A DNA stretch of 64,000 bases from Gymnorhina tibicen (GCA_013399875.1 VXAZ01005693.1:273750-337749), one strand, 5' to 3'. Positions 34,713-46,916 are shown, counted from the first letter of the stretch. Numbers and translations: made by a program. The notes: generated by a model not told the origin, from the letters alone.

Positions 34713-37138
34713 GGATAGCTAAACTTGGGGTTGGGAACTGACACTTGGACTGCCTGGAAATTTTCCACCAAACTTTTTTTGCCTTTGATTTCTAGTGGGA
34801 GATGATGTTTTTAGCAAAGCAGGGATTTTTTGCATACAAACTGAGCACCCCACTTTGCTAAAAGGCTGGCTTTGCTCTCGGTTGTCTGTAAAATTCCCTC
34901 TTCCATTCTCCCAGTTCTGGAAAATGGGCACAGGGGTGTTAAAACAAAATTCTGCAGGAGATGCATTATAATAAATAGAAGTAAAGTATTCTCCATCCTC
35001 AATTTCATGTTTCATAGGTGTTTAGCATCACTGCTCGAACTCATCTAAGGGCACAAGTTTATGTGCTGATGAGAGAAGGCAACGAAACTGAGCGATTAGA
35101 ACAGTTGCAGATTTACTGGGAATACTAATGGGATATTTCCCCCCACTGCACATCCTAATGCAGTTACTGAGTGGCATTTCTCTCCCAGTTCATGGTTTCT
35201 TGCAGTCCCAGTGGCTGGCGGGAGGACAGACATGGCAAAGTCGCTGTCTCAGATAGCAGCGGTTTCTCATCCAGCTGGAGCAAGCCAAGAACATTTCCCA
35301 CCGTCAGCATCAAAGCTCCCTTCCCCAGATGTCTGGAGGAAAGGCAGCATCTGTCTGTCTAACGGGAAGTCTCCACATCTCTCAGGGATGTAGGAGGGAT
35401 TGACTGATTTTTTTTCTTCTAGCATTATTACTCTAGACTTAAATATGAGAGGAACCTTTACTCACCCAGCCATTGAAAAGTGCTTCAGATGCTGGTGGAA
35501 ATACATGTGAGCTATTAATTAAGGACTTAATTGTTAATTATTCCAGTACTGAAAAGTATGCTAGACCCTCCCAGTCTGCCCAGATACACAGCCCTGCCCT
35601 GGGGAGCTATTGGCTCCTTTCTGACAGCATGGAGCAAAATTGTAATGAAGTGGTGAAAGGCTGGGGGAGAGAGAAGTTGGGGCATCTGCTCAGGCACACC
35701 AAGAACCAGTATCCAGCCGGGAACGGCAGAGATGGAAAACTAGCACCTGGAATGAGGAAGAAGCTTTGCTTGTTTGTCTCTCAGGCAACCTAGCTAAACA
35801 CATCTTGAAAATGAATGTAAAAGTGAGATGAGGCCTAATTTCCTGAGATACGAGAAGTGAAAGAAGTTATAAAAGAATGTCTTTGCAGTTGAGACATAAA
35901 CTTGTAGATCTTCCCAAGCTGGGATTAAATTCTTCCTTGGCCAAAATGTTCAGCACGTAAATCACACACATTCCTCAGAACCTGGGCTGCCTAACTGGGA
36001 ATGCCGACATACCCAAGGGGGCAGTGCCAAGACAAACAGGAGTCATGCTGGGAAGTGCTGGTAGCCCTGGTAGCCAGGGCTGGCAGGAGCCGTGGCAGGG
36101 AGTGATCCATGCGTGAGCCGTGCCGTGACTCGCACAACTGCCTTTTCCTCACACCCAGAAACTCAGCCATCTCCAGTCTCGCCCAGGGCGACAGAGGCTG
36201 CCAAAAATGCAACCCCAGCCATCCCTGGGAGAGTTGGGGAATTGCAGGCAGAGCTGGGAGCAGCCTGGAGCCATCACCCAAGAAGTCATCTCAGGCTTTT
36301 CTCCTCCAGAGCTCTTCATTTCGTGGAATAACTTTTAATGGTGGTCATTGACGTGTGGTCCTTCCATGGTGGGGCTGCTGCTGCCACCCCTGTGACTGGT
36401 CCTTAAAGGAATTGTGGTGGAGTCCAGCCCTGCAAGCAAGATTTTTGCTAATAAATGCTCTCCCTTGACCCCTAGTTTACCCCCATGTATCAGATGTTAA
36501 TTACATGTAATAAAAGCTGCCCTGACTCTGCCACAGCACTACAAGCACAAGAACCAACAGGTCTTCCCAGAGGTAACAACTCTCCGTGATTTAATATAAT
36601 GGAGGCAAAGAGTGTCTCTTGTACAAAGCCAAGGAGAGCTGGACAAAGAGCCTGATCCTATCATGTCCAAACCCTCTTGGAGCAGGGAACCTCCTCCCGG
36701 CTTGCACCCTAAAAAGCAACATCTTTGCAACAAGCAAATGGGTTGTAGCCCCAGAAACCTTGATCCTGTATATGCTTCACTTCCCTGGTGTGAGCAGCCT
36801 TTGAGGAATCCCTCAAAATTAAGGTTTGCAAACTTAAACTCACATCTGAATGTCTGAACAAGGAGGTGAGTGCTGGCAGTGTCACTGCCCAGAGCATGCG
36901 CATGCTTGTGAGTTCAGCTTTTCCAGGGCCACAGCAGGAAAAAGCTGATGTCAGGCCAGATGCAAGTGATACACATCACTTGCAAGGCAGGAAACGTATC
37001 TCTGTGTTCCTGCTAACCTTAGAAAGCAAGTGCTTGGATTGCCACACTGAGGATTTGCAGCAACAAGGAGAATGTAATTAAATAACAGGGATGATCTCAT
37101 TATTGTAATGATGAGGTGTCATTTAATAAGGAGAATCC
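34713..37138. other. Unique DNA with TAAT-rich and palindromic patches
   Basis: No gene is recognised. Notable strings are a TAATTA-type cluster (35513-35541, three cores in 29 bp), a short inverted repeat (36063-36070 with 36074-36081), the palindrome ATTACATGTAAT (36500-36511), the palindrome at 36893-36906 described separately, and an imperfect dyad CTCATTATTG/TAATGATGAG (37096-37115). Together these suggest possible regulatory sequence, but each alone is weak. Confidence 0.45.
36893..36906. promoter_or_regulatory. 14-bp perfect palindrome resembling an NRF1 site
   Basis: AGCATGCGCATGCT is a perfect palindrome with a central CpG. It resembles the NRF1 consensus, whose core is GCGCATGCGC-like. 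It stands in CpG-poor sequence with no island or start site seen nearby, so binding is unproven. Confidence 0.3.
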
Positions 37139-37200
37139 AGCACTGGGAGCTGAGAACTGGAGTCCTAATCCTGGCCCTGGCTCCCAGCTCTAGTAGGTCA
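37139..37200 (+). mobile_element. Possible old SINE (MIR-like 5' region) relic
   Basis: CTGGGAGCTGAGAACTGGAGTCCTAATCCTGG followed by CTGGCTCC resembles the internal B-box region of MIR-type SINEs, where a GGTTCGAATCC-like box precedes GGCTCTGCC. The match is short and worn, so confidence is low. Confidence 0.3.
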
Positions 37201-37299
37201 CATAAGGCCGACATCCTTTCTTCAATGTGTTTTTATGAAACTTAAAAGTACCAGGAGACCCTGGCGCTTGCAGAAGCTCTTGCAACAAAGAGAAGCACA

Positions 37300-37362
37300 T
37301 TCTTGTTCCTTTACTTTCTCTATAAAAGCAATTTTCTTGTTCCCTTACTTTCTCTATAAAAA
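37300..37362 (+). repeat. 34-bp period tandem duplication
   Basis: The block at 37300-37328 (TTCTTGTTCC-TTACTTTCTCTATAAAA) recurs almost exactly at 37334-37362. This is a recent two-copy local duplication of no evident function. Confidence 0.9.
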
Positions 37363-37589
37363 CTGGGTTATTACAATTTCCCTTTATATGAGGGACAGTG
37401 CGGTTCTCTGGCAGATGATGCTTATGCAGAGCCCAGATCCATGAGGTCACTGCAGGAAGTGCCAAGGCTGCTCCAGTCCTCATGATCTTCCAAATGCACA
37501 CCTAAAGGACTGATCATCAGACCCTGCTATGGCACTTCTGGGGTAATGGCAGCCTTAGAGAGTTTTTTTTCACAAATAAAATTGGCTTT

Positions 37590-37633
37590 GTATATATATG
37601 TACATATGTGTGTGTGTGTGTGTGTGTGTGTGT
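37590..37633 (+). repeat. (TA)n/(TG)n microsatellite
   Basis: A TATATATATG stretch leads into an uninterrupted (TG) run at 37607-37633. The minus-strand frame that reads poly-Thr/His through it is a shadow of this repeat. Confidence 0.95.
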
Positions 37634-37770
37634 CTATAATGAGAAGGATCAGGATGTTTTCAAAGCCATAGGACAGAAAAGGTACAGTTGATTTTAACTG
37701 GGGACCTGGCCATACATTATGTGTATCAAAACACAAATCAGTTCAAAGGCTGGATCTCTTGAATCTAGCC

Positions 37771-37793
37771 CATCCATCCATCCATCCATCCAT
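37771..37793 (+). repeat. (CATC)n microsatellite
   Basis: Five perfect CATC units and a partial sixth. Confidence 0.95.
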
Positions 37794-39040
37794 GCCATAA
37801 TCCTTTATCCTTGGTACTGATGCTAAGTTTGGTAGGTTATAACACACGCCCCTCTCTTCCCCCCCTTATTTTCTGCTTGCATTGTGCTGCACATTCTGGG
37901 TTTTGAGGCTGGGAGCCCTGAGGGGTGATGTAGGCCAGGAAAAGGGGCAGTGGGCTCTGCAGTGCTTTGAGCAGGGCTGCACACACCTCTGCAATCCTTC
38001 TTCAGATTGTCTTATTCCCTATCACTCAGCATGTTCTGCAAGTGTTATTTGTCTGTTGCTGAGGCTGAGATGCCAACCAGTGTCCCCTCAGAGCCCAAAT
38101 TTTCACCCCAGATGCAAGCAGCTCAGCAGTTCCCATCAGCTGTGGTGGTGCTTCTGGGCCACTCGTGAGACCCCAGTGCCACCGCACATCCCACCAGCCC
38201 TATGTCCAGGTTCTTCCCCTGTTTGTGCCACCATCCCTATCCCATTTCCATGCTGAGAGATTCACTGGAGGGGAGTGGTTCTTCCCACATGTCAGAACAG
38301 AGAAATCTCCCCTGCGCAGTGTAGGACGTTGCTCTCTTTTTCCTTGGCGTAAGAAAACTGGAGCATGGAAGGGATTTTTCCCCACAGCCTGACCTGCAAA
38401 CACTTAGTGAAGTCAACAGCTTTGCTCTCTGATCCCTTCCAGAATTACAAAAAAGTTAAGACTGGAGCAACATGTGTAGCAGATTTCAGCTCAGTCCCAC
38501 AACCTCATCCCAAAACAATTCTTTGCATTTTAATTTTACCATTTGCTTCTGAGCCTTACACGATGCTGCTGGTTTCCCTTTGTTTTTACACAAGCCAAAC
38601 ACAGCGGGTAAAAACACTGAGCTGCCTCTCCAACACGCACCACGCACACGCAGAGCTCTGGGACACATCCATGAGAAACTTTCCTCCCTTCAACAAACAT
38701 TCTGCAAGGCAAAATAAACCACTGGAGCATCCCGTAATCAAGATTGCAGTACGGGAATCCAGTGTTTTGATCTTTGCCGTGGCAGGATTCAAGGCTCCCA
38801 GGCTGTCATCTCTCGGGTTGTTTTTTTTCCATTGCCCAGATCGTGGAATTTTTTCTTTCAGTTTTTTAAGAGAAGTTTTGAGTTTCTCCCATTTGGGCAG
38901 AAAAATCTTAAAGGACTGAATATACAGGTTTTCTAAACTTGAGGCAACCTTGCAGTCTGGGAAAGGACCAATGACTCATTTTTTAGTTTCCAGTGTTAAA
39001 ATATCCATAATGTTGTTAATCACTCATATTAATATCACCA
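37794..39040. other. Unique non-coding DNA, no gene recognised
   Basis: No gene or named repeat is recognised. A 184-codon plus frame (38365-38919) overlaps several minus frames and has no domain. AT-rich sequence with ATTAATAT strings immediately precedes the duplicated block that starts at 39041. Confidence 0.6.
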
Positions 39041-39838
39041 TCCAACAGCGAGTTTAACGAGGATGCTAATGAGCTGCTCACTGTCTGCAATCCAAAAATT
39101 ACAACTTTAATGTGTCCTTCCTTCAGCCTTATGATTATAGAAACACAGAATCACCAAGGTTGGGAAAGAGCTCTAACATCATCGAGTCCAGCCTTTAACC
39201 CAGCACTGCCAAGTCCACCAAAGGATGATGCCATAAAATGCCCTAAGGAAAGTTGAGAGCAGCTCTTATCTGCACCACTTAAAGCAGGGAAATGTCAGGA
39301 GAAATTGTGATTTTTTGATCTGTTGGGTTCTGTGTTTTGGCACAAGATTTGGATCAAGCATAACATCAATAACAGTTATTGAGAATGTGACCTGTTACCA
39401 CTAAGCCTAGTGATGATTTCTGTAGAGCCCAGTAGCTCCAGCAGCACCCATTGCCATCCCTGCAGCTTACATCCTGGGGACCTGGAACAGCAAACCAGGC
39501 TGTAAAACACAAGGTTTCTCTGTGTAGCAGCCCAGGCTGGATTTTCCTCTCTTTTCCATGGGTGTCTGCAGTGCTTCAGGAAGGTTAGATATGAGCTAGA
39601 CAGTGTCTGAGCGGTTTGAAATATTTCAAATTACTGCTTTCCACCATCTCCCCCTGCTCCCTGCCATTGTAAAAGCAAACCATAAACCACTACATTTCTT
39701 TGCAAAACTTGTCATGAAAAATTCTTCCTGTTTTCTGGCTGCTTATAAAACCACTGGAATAAAATTGTTGTTTGTCTTATTGCTATTGCTGTACAAAGCC
39801 TCTTCCGGTGGAGGTGAATGTCTAGTTTTCTTTATTCA
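39041..39838 (+). repeat. 798-bp direct duplication, copy A
   Basis: Copy A matches 39878-40675 at a constant offset of 837 bp. By eye I find one mismatch (G at 39050, A at 39887). It holds a CR1 3' fragment (39132-39248) and otherwise unique sequence. It ends directly at the window's only N (39839). Copy B instead runs on smoothly into the downstream sequence at 40676. Near-identity across both the CR1 and unique parts means the duplication is far younger than the CR1 insertion, or is not real. Confidence 0.97.
39132..39248 (-). mobile_element. CR1 LINE 3' fragment within copy A
   Basis: Complement of a CR1 3' end: degenerate octamers at the left (ATTATAGAAACACAGAATCACC), then AAGGTTGGGAAAGAGC, CATCATCGAGTCCAGCC and AACCCAGCACTGCCAAGTCC. 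This is the subtype with the CAAGGTTGG / CACTGCCAAGTCCACC blocks, different from the fragments near 49 and 62 kb. Confidence 0.88.
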
Positions 39839-39877
39839 NTTGGGGCGCTTCAGGGACCACAGGGCACACCACCACAA
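39839..39877. other. 39-bp junction with the window's only ambiguous base
   Basis: An N at 39839 is followed by 38 bases that do not occur elsewhere in the window as far as I can see. The CACCAC-AATCC at its right end resembles the ATCACCATCC just before copy A. It looks like a poorly resolved contig edge. Confidence 0.8.
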
Positions 39878-40675
39878 TCCAACAGCAAGTTTAACGAGGA
39901 TGCTAATGAGCTGCTCACTGTCTGCAATCCAAAAATTACAACTTTAATGTGTCCTTCCTTCAGCCTTATGATTATAGAAACACAGAATCACCAAGGTTGG
40001 GAAAGAGCTCTAACATCATCGAGTCCAGCCTTTAACCCAGCACTGCCAAGTCCACCAAAGGATGATGCCATAAAATGCCCTAAGGAAAGTTGAGAGCAGC
40101 TCTTATCTGCACCACTTAAAGCAGGGAAATGTCAGGAGAAATTGTGATTTTTTGATCTGTTGGGTTCTGTGTTTTGGCACAAGATTTGGATCAAGCATAA
40201 CATCAATAACAGTTATTGAGAATGTGACCTGTTACCACTAAGCCTAGTGATGATTTCTGTAGAGCCCAGTAGCTCCAGCAGCACCCATTGCCATCCCTGC
40301 AGCTTACATCCTGGGGACCTGGAACAGCAAACCAGGCTGTAAAACACAAGGTTTCTCTGTGTAGCAGCCCAGGCTGGATTTTCCTCTCTTTTCCATGGGT
40401 GTCTGCAGTGCTTCAGGAAGGTTAGATATGAGCTAGACAGTGTCTGAGCGGTTTGAAATATTTCAAATTACTGCTTTCCACCATCTCCCCCTGCTCCCTG
40501 CCATTGTAAAAGCAAACCATAAACCACTACATTTCTTTGCAAAACTTGTCATGAAAAATTCTTCCTGTTTTCTGGCTGCTTATAAAACCACTGGAATAAA
40601 ATTGTTGTTTGTCTTATTGCTATTGCTGTACAAAGCCTCTTCCGGTGGAGGTGAATGTCTAGTTTTCTTTATTCA
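39878..40675 (+). repeat. 798-bp direct duplication, copy B
   Basis: Partner of 39041-39838. Copy B is entered from the short N-bearing junction and continues without a break into 40676 onward. Deleting either one copy plus the junction would leave a seamless single locus, which is what a false duplication at a gap would look like. Confidence 0.97.
39969..40085 (-). mobile_element. CR1 LINE 3' fragment within copy B
   Basis: Same insertion as at 39132-39248, carried in the second copy of the duplication. It should be counted as one event if the duplication is an artefact. Confidence 0.88.
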
Positions 40676-42743
40676 GGAAACAGATCCAGGACTCCCAGTT
40701 TCTGGGATTATCTGGTTAGCTTTGCAAGATGGAACTCAAAGAATTTCCCCATAGACTTATTTCGGTTTTTCCTAAGTGGGAAGTGCACAAGTCCCACATT
40801 CTCTATTAATCATTTGAGGAACCACAAGAGAAAGAAAAAAAAAAAGTCAACATGAGTTCCTCTTCCCTCACAAGCTGGCTTGAAGGTTGTAGTGGTTGGA
40901 GAGAGGGGAGTGAAAAAGGAGAAAAAATGACACAGCGAGGTGGTTTAACAGAAATGCCAAACCGAGAGCTTGGTCCTGACAGCTGCCCAGGCAGTGGGAG
41001 TAGGTGCACAGGCAGATCCTTCACCCAGCGGTGAAACCACAGCATGGGATATTCTTAGTACTGTTCTCTTGTTGGAGGTTAAAAATAGTGGGAAGATGGG
41101 GGTCTCACTGCTCCTTGTGGGGCGGTGGGAGGTCATTCCTCTGTGTGTGTATGGAGGGATGGAAGGATGGAAAGATGGAAGGGTGCTGGGATGTACGGCT
41201 GGAGAAGTGGGGGGATGGAGGTTTGGAGGGGTGGAGAGGTAGAGCGATTGAGGCAGCTACACACCCATGTTCTCAAGGAACATCCTGTCAGGGACATCCC
41301 ATAGTGTCCTGTCCCACCACCCTCCCTTCTCACCACTCTAACCCTAAAATTCCCATCTCTCAACCCTACTGGCCTAAAACTTTCCCATCCCATATCTTCC
41401 CCGGTCCAGGTCTGTCCCATCCAAGCGCACTCACCTCAGTTGTTGCAGCTACTCTCCCTCCCCAGCTCATTTCCCATTTTTCCCACAAGCAGAGCAAATG
41501 TAAAATGGGCTTGGGCAAGAGGGGAGGGGAAGGCACAGAGGTGGGCTAGAAACAGACACACGGCCTTATGACTGCACTTTGAAAAATGCCGACTCCCTGC
41601 CCCAGACATCAACAGGGATGTCATTAGTGCTGGACACTAATGAAGGTGATCTCTTGGCTGGGATGAGAGCAGGCCAGGGAGGCAGAGGAGTGACCCAGAA
41701 GGGATCAGGGTGCTCAGATGGGACACAATTATGTGAAGTGCCTGTGCCTGGGTGACCTACATACAGAGCAAATGTGACACCGCGCTGCCCAATCAATACT
41801 GTCAGGTCACATTACCTGTTATTGATGAACATGGCTGTTAATCCTGACATATTGTATTTGCAGGACTTCCTGGCCTCCCCACAGCTGTCTGGGGTGAAGT
41901 TTTGCTTGGCTGAAACTTCCCTAAGTGAGAGAAGCTTGATGGAGGAAGGGTCTTTGTGCATGGAGGAAATGTGTAGTTTGTTGCTGATGGCCTGCTCGTG
42001 AGGTGTCCTCACTCCCCTAAAGGCAAGGTTTAGGAGATGACTTAAAATCTGCATTACAGGCCACAGATCCTGATTTAGCCATGTAACATGAGCACTTAAC
42101 TGAGGGAAACAACTGTAAGCACAGTCACCAAGTGCAAGACAAAGTAACATCTCCACAGGAGGCTGCTCTCAAGGCTGTGAATCGCTGTCTGCAGGGACCT
42201 GTCTCTTTCCAAAGCCATCATTGTTGATCTGAACGCTGCACTCCTCATGGAGATGCTCACAGCAGGGATGGACCCAGGCAGAGAGGAGCTGTGGCACTGG
42301 CGTGTGTGAGGACTGGGAGGTGAGGACAAGGGACAGTGATCAAGGTCGTGCTGTGAGTGTGAGGTGGTGCCATGGGCTGTGGTGACCTGGTTCCTCCAGT
42401 CCAAGGGACTTTCCTTCTGCTCTCACATCCCACAGGAGGCCTGTTTGTCACTCTTCAGGTAGGATTCAAGCACACAAGACCACACTGCAAACTTTGGTAC
42501 TCCAAAGCCCCACCTTGACATCTGGACATCATGACCCAGAAGCTGGCTCTGTAGCTACACAAGGTTTGCTGCCAGGCTAATAAAAACCCCAGTAAGAGTG
42601 ATTTAATGGTGGGTTGAGGTTTGTGTGCATGGGGTGCATTTTTTGCTGTGGCCTTGCATGCTCCATGGGATCCCAGCAAACCAAGCACTTCCCACACCCA
42701 GGGTTTTCCCTTTAGTCTTCAGCCACACAGCATTCTCCTTGAC
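40676..42743. other. Unique DNA with a degenerate GGATG/GGAGG tract
   Basis: No gene is recognised. A degenerate purine-rich tandem array of GGATGGA-like units lies at about 41148-41243. The 181-codon plus frame at 41004-41549 runs through it and is not credible as a gene. A10 lies near 40834-40845. Confidence 0.6.
41148..41243 (+). repeat. Degenerate GGATGGA/GGAGGG tandem array
   Basis: Irregular units of 6-10 bp built on GGATGGAA and GGAGGGGTG, with substitutions. It is consistent with an ageing minisatellite. G-runs of 4-6 occur near 41211 and 41227. Confidence 0.75.
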
Positions 42744-42820
42744 ACTACAGAATGATAGGATGGTTTGGGTTGTAAGGGATCTTAAAGTTCATCTGGCAAG
42801 GACACCTCCCACTAGGCCAG
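42744..42820 (-). mobile_element. CR1 LINE 3' fragment with internal deletion
   Basis: Complement of the CR1 3' end: AGAATGATAGGATGGTTTGGGTTG, then AGGGATCTTAAAGTTCATCT, then directly GGACACCTCCCACTAGGCCAG. The block matching the usual CCAACCCCCTGCCATGGGCA between these parts is missing, so about 30 bp has been lost. Confidence 0.88.
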
Positions 42821-45800
42821 TGGGAGTTTCGCAGGGCAGGTCTTTATTTTACCTTTATTTTCTATCAGACAGGGGTCTTCTTTGCCTGCTGCTGAGGGGA
42901 AGGACAGACCCTGCAGATGGAAGACTCTGCCCCAGCAGTTAAGGCCCTGGCCAGGTTCCCCTCACAGCTGACTTGAAAGAGCCCCCAGTCACCATCTGTT
43001 CTCAGGAGCCAACTTGTGGTTTCAAAACATGGGCACTGACACTGAAAAGGCACCCAGAGGAAAATCCTGCCCGAAAAACTTCATAAACAGAAGTGGCAGT
43101 GGCAGTGTTGTTAAAGATGCTGCCACACTCAAGCTGATTAATATTTTTGGGTTTAACTGGATGTCACTTCTTTAACCCAATGGTGTTTTGGATTGGGCAA
43201 CAGCTCTTCACATAAAGTTTGTTCATAGCAGGACTCACAGGATTCCCGTTGGGAATGTTGAACTCAAGGGAAGAGAGCAGTGGGAATCAGTGGGAATCAG
43301 ATGGTTGGGAAGATTTTGGTGACTTGTAGCCAGTGTGTTTGTGTGTGCAAAACCCAGCCACAACCTGGCTGGAGTCCAGGTGGCTCATCCGTGTGCCACA
43401 AGCCCTGCAGTGTGTCCGCTGCAGGAACTCAGGTTTCATGTGGGTGATAAAGAGCTGGATTTAATCTCCCCGGCTGCTGTAAAGCTGCCCACACGTGTGG
43501 CTGGGGTGCCTTAGGTGAACCAGATCCACTTTCTACAGAGAGGAAGCCAAAGGGAAGCACTATCTGAAATGCTCCTGTTGGAATGCCCCCCTTTCCCTGC
43601 TGAGCTTTCTGCTTGGGGCTCTGGCTCAGAGCAGCTGAGCACTTCCAATGGCTGCAGGGCTTTGGGGTTTTGCTTGTGTGCCCTGGAATCTCTTGGCTGG
43701 GCTCTATATTTCACCTATGTCCATACAGAGCCATGAGGCTGCTGCTTGGGATGTGAACCACTGCCAGGTCAGAGGAGCAGAGCCCAAAGTGTTGGCCCTG
43801 TGTGGTGAAAGTAAAGCCAAGCTGAGACAGTGAAAGACCAAATGAGCCACCAGTATATGACAGGTCTGGGTTCAGAGAGGGGAATCAAAGCAGCTCCTTT
43901 ACCTGGCTTTTCTGCTTTGATTCATTATCAATTCAGAGTCCAGTTAAGCAGGTTGTGTGTGAGATACACATCACACACTTGCCCTCCAGAATTTCCCTTC
44001 TCATATTTAAAATGGAGAGACCTCCAATGTTTAAGGTCTGAACAAACCCTAGAGCATGACGCTGATGTGATACCTGAGTTAGGAGAGGGCCAAGTCAACT
44101 CCTGCGTTTGTCCTCCTGGTCCCTTCTCTATCCTCCTGGCTATGGAATGGGGCTGTCTGTTCCCTCTGAAAACAGAGGCAGCTCAGAGTGGGCACTGCCA
44201 GACAGTGACATCACATCAGGAGGACAATGTGGTGGCCAGCCGGGTCTGACCTGGGGGATCAGGAGTTTTCTCTGCAGCTGTGATGGGAGGATTTTGGGGG
44301 AAATCATAATTTCATTCCAGCTCTGTATTCAAACCATTCAGGTTCTTCATTAAAAATGCTGCCCAGTGTATGATACTGACAGATGAAGAGGTAAATATTA
44401 CAACAGCCAGCTCCTCTTGACCTCTGGACAAATTCCTGTTCTGTGTTCCTGCCTCAGGTCCAGTTTTGTCTTTACAAGCAGAACTTTCTGTTTTGGATGG
44501 GGCTTGTCCAAGTACTCACAGCTGTGGGCCATTCCAGGTCTACAGCTGCACTTTGCCTCTCAAGACTCTCTCTATCTGGATTAATTTATAATGTGGAATC
44601 TGGGGAGTCCCAAACAAGTGCAGGGGACAAGAAGAGAGGAGTTTCTTAGGGGTTGTTTAATCCTGTGGAAGATCTGAAACTCAGTGGAGGAGAAGCAGCT
44701 CAGCAGCCTGGGCCTGGAGAGCTTGGCAAGGCTAAACTGGCTGAGGATTTGTCCTGTTGGTGTCCTACTGCTCTAGAAACCCTCATCATACCCTGATTAA
44801 CTCCTGGGTATTCCACAGGAGTCCTGCTTGGTGTCTTAGGGATCAGGCTGCTGGGCAGGGGCGATGCAGTGCTCATCTCCTGCTGGGTTTGAGCAGCTCT
44901 GTGCACACTCCCATGACCCCTCTGGACACATGCCTGGTTCCTCACCAGCTCTGACCAGCAGCCAGGAGAGCTGCAGGAGCCCATGTCTGCCTGAAACCAT
45001 TTACACAGTGCTCGAATATGTGTTAGTTTGGTCAGCAGCCAGGTGATGAGGCCAGGTAATGTCCCTGTGGGCTGGGGCATGGAAACAGGGACTCCTTTCC
45101 TGCAAGGTGAAGAAGGAAGGAGTTACCCAAACCCACATATGTGCCAAATCCCAAATCCCATCCTTCTTTTCCTTGCATTTTAACTGTCCCTTGGTGGCCC
45201 ACTGCTCCTTTTGGCACTGATGCTCCCTCTCATGGGGTACATGGAGGGGACGCTGGATGCTCTGACACCGAGGCAGAAGCGACAACAGCAGGCTAGAGCC
45301 CTGCTTTGCTTGACCCCAGAGACTCTGACACCCACCAGCTTTCGGCTGAGGCCAGGCTGGGATGTCACCTGAGCCAGGGCTCTCCATGAACAGCCTGGGC
45401 TGGGTCCATGAGAGCACACAGGGCTGGGTCCATGCTGCAGCTGCTGTTTGAGCCCTGGCTGCAGGGCAGGCTCTGGGCAGTGGTGGGAAGGTATCCCCAA
45501 CAGGGAAAACAGACTCACCAGCTGGATCCGGGGGAATACCCACAGAATACCCTCAGGAACAAAAATCCTCTCCAAATTCCCTTTGATTTATTCCTGGTGG
45601 ACAAGTCACTTTAACCCTAGGGCTCAAAGGCATTTTGGGTGATGGTAACCATGAAATGACTCATCAGCAGACCTTGAAACCAGATCCTATTATTCCTGGC
45701 ATCCAACAGCAAGCCTCAGTGCTATTTTAAATTGTGGCTGGCTCCAGGATTCATTTTTAAAGGATTTTTGGGAAGGGGAGGTTTTGTTTGGTGGTGTTCT

Positions 45801-46020
45801 TCCCCAAGTCTCCTGCTGACTGCAGCCCAGGTACTATCCCAGTCAAGTTATTCTCGTGTCAGAAGGTGGATAAACCGCCAGCCCAAGGAGTTCCTCCATC
45901 CCTCTCTTATTCAAGGGAAGCTGAGATCCACATGCTGCCCACTGGCCAGTCATCAACATCCCTGGACTTTGGTGCTTGTCCACCTCAGGCTGAGTGTCAC
46001 CAAAACAGCTCAGGTGTGGT
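42821..46020. other. Unique non-coding DNA, no gene recognised
   Basis: No exon or RNA gene is recognised. An 11-bp duplication (CAGTGGGAATC twice) lies near 43279-43300, and a 14-bp direct repeat (GGGCTGGGTCCATG) at 45397-45410 and 45421-45434. Frames of up to 180 codons overlap on both strands around 45000-45570 and have no domain. Confidence 0.6.
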
Positions 46021-46077
46021 TATAACCTATGTATAGATACACTTCATATATAGATATATATAGATACATATATATAA
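46021..46077. repeat. AT-rich simple repeat (TATAGATA type)
   Basis: Imperfect TATAGATA/TATATA repeats. Low-complexity sequence with no gene. Confidence 0.85.
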
Positions 46078-46916
46078 AGAATACTTATCAATATTCTGAT
46101 AACTGCACTGACACTGTTAGCAAGAGCCTGCATGCCACAGCTACAGCTACACAGTCTAAATCTTAACACACATATATGTGTATTTACTTAGGGTGAATTC
46201 ACTGGGGGAGAGAAAGGAACCTTTGGTCCAGGGATGGACAAAATCCAGTCAAAACCTGAGAATACCCAGGAAAGCAGAGGGAAAGAAGAAGCCTGCCCAA
46301 ACCCTCCTCTTCCGTTGTGCCCCTCACTAAATGTTTCATGTTAAATATCGCCTTTGTGCTCAGCGAAAATGTTCAAGAAATGTTTCTGTGAGTTAGGACA
46401 AAGGCTCGAAATTCCCTTTGATGCTTACAGGAGCAGGCAGAGGAGACAGAGCCTTGCAGAGCAGCCAGGGATGGAGGTATCTGGGCTGGGAGGGAGCGTG
46501 GCCATGCTCTGCAGATGCTGGGTGAGGCTGTGGATGTGCGGCTCAGGTCGGCTGAGGTCACTTCAGCTCCGATCAGCGCCTCCGACTGCAGCTGAGCTTC
46601 AGAAGCCAAAGGCACAAGTGCCACTCTCCTGGCACTGCTCGGGAGAGATGGCTCGGCTGGAGCTGGACCCAGGGAGCAAAACTCCATGGGACCATTTTCC
46701 TTGTGGCTCTGAAAAGAAAGGAGAGAGCAAAACACCCCAAGCGGGAGGACACCACAAGAACCTTGGACTAAAAAAGACCTCAACCACACGGAATGTCACC
46801 CAAACAGGGTGACAGGGAATATGGGGAACCAAAAGTCGCTCTTTTTTGCCTTCCAGGACAATATTTTCCTCCACTGAACGGTCACCAAAAGCTTGGTGAG
46901 GGCTGTGTGAGGTCTC
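46078..46916. other. Unique non-coding DNA, no gene recognised
   Basis: A 152-codon plus frame (46354-46812) overlaps two minus frames of over 100 codons. It has no domain and no evidence of being expressed, so it is not called as a gene. Confidence 0.55.

Noticed and set aside
37527..37736. Minus frame with a Thr-His repeat
   Set aside because: It is the translation of the (TG)n microsatellite.
38365..38919. 184-codon plus frame
   Set aside because: No recognisable domain. Three minus frames cover the same bases.
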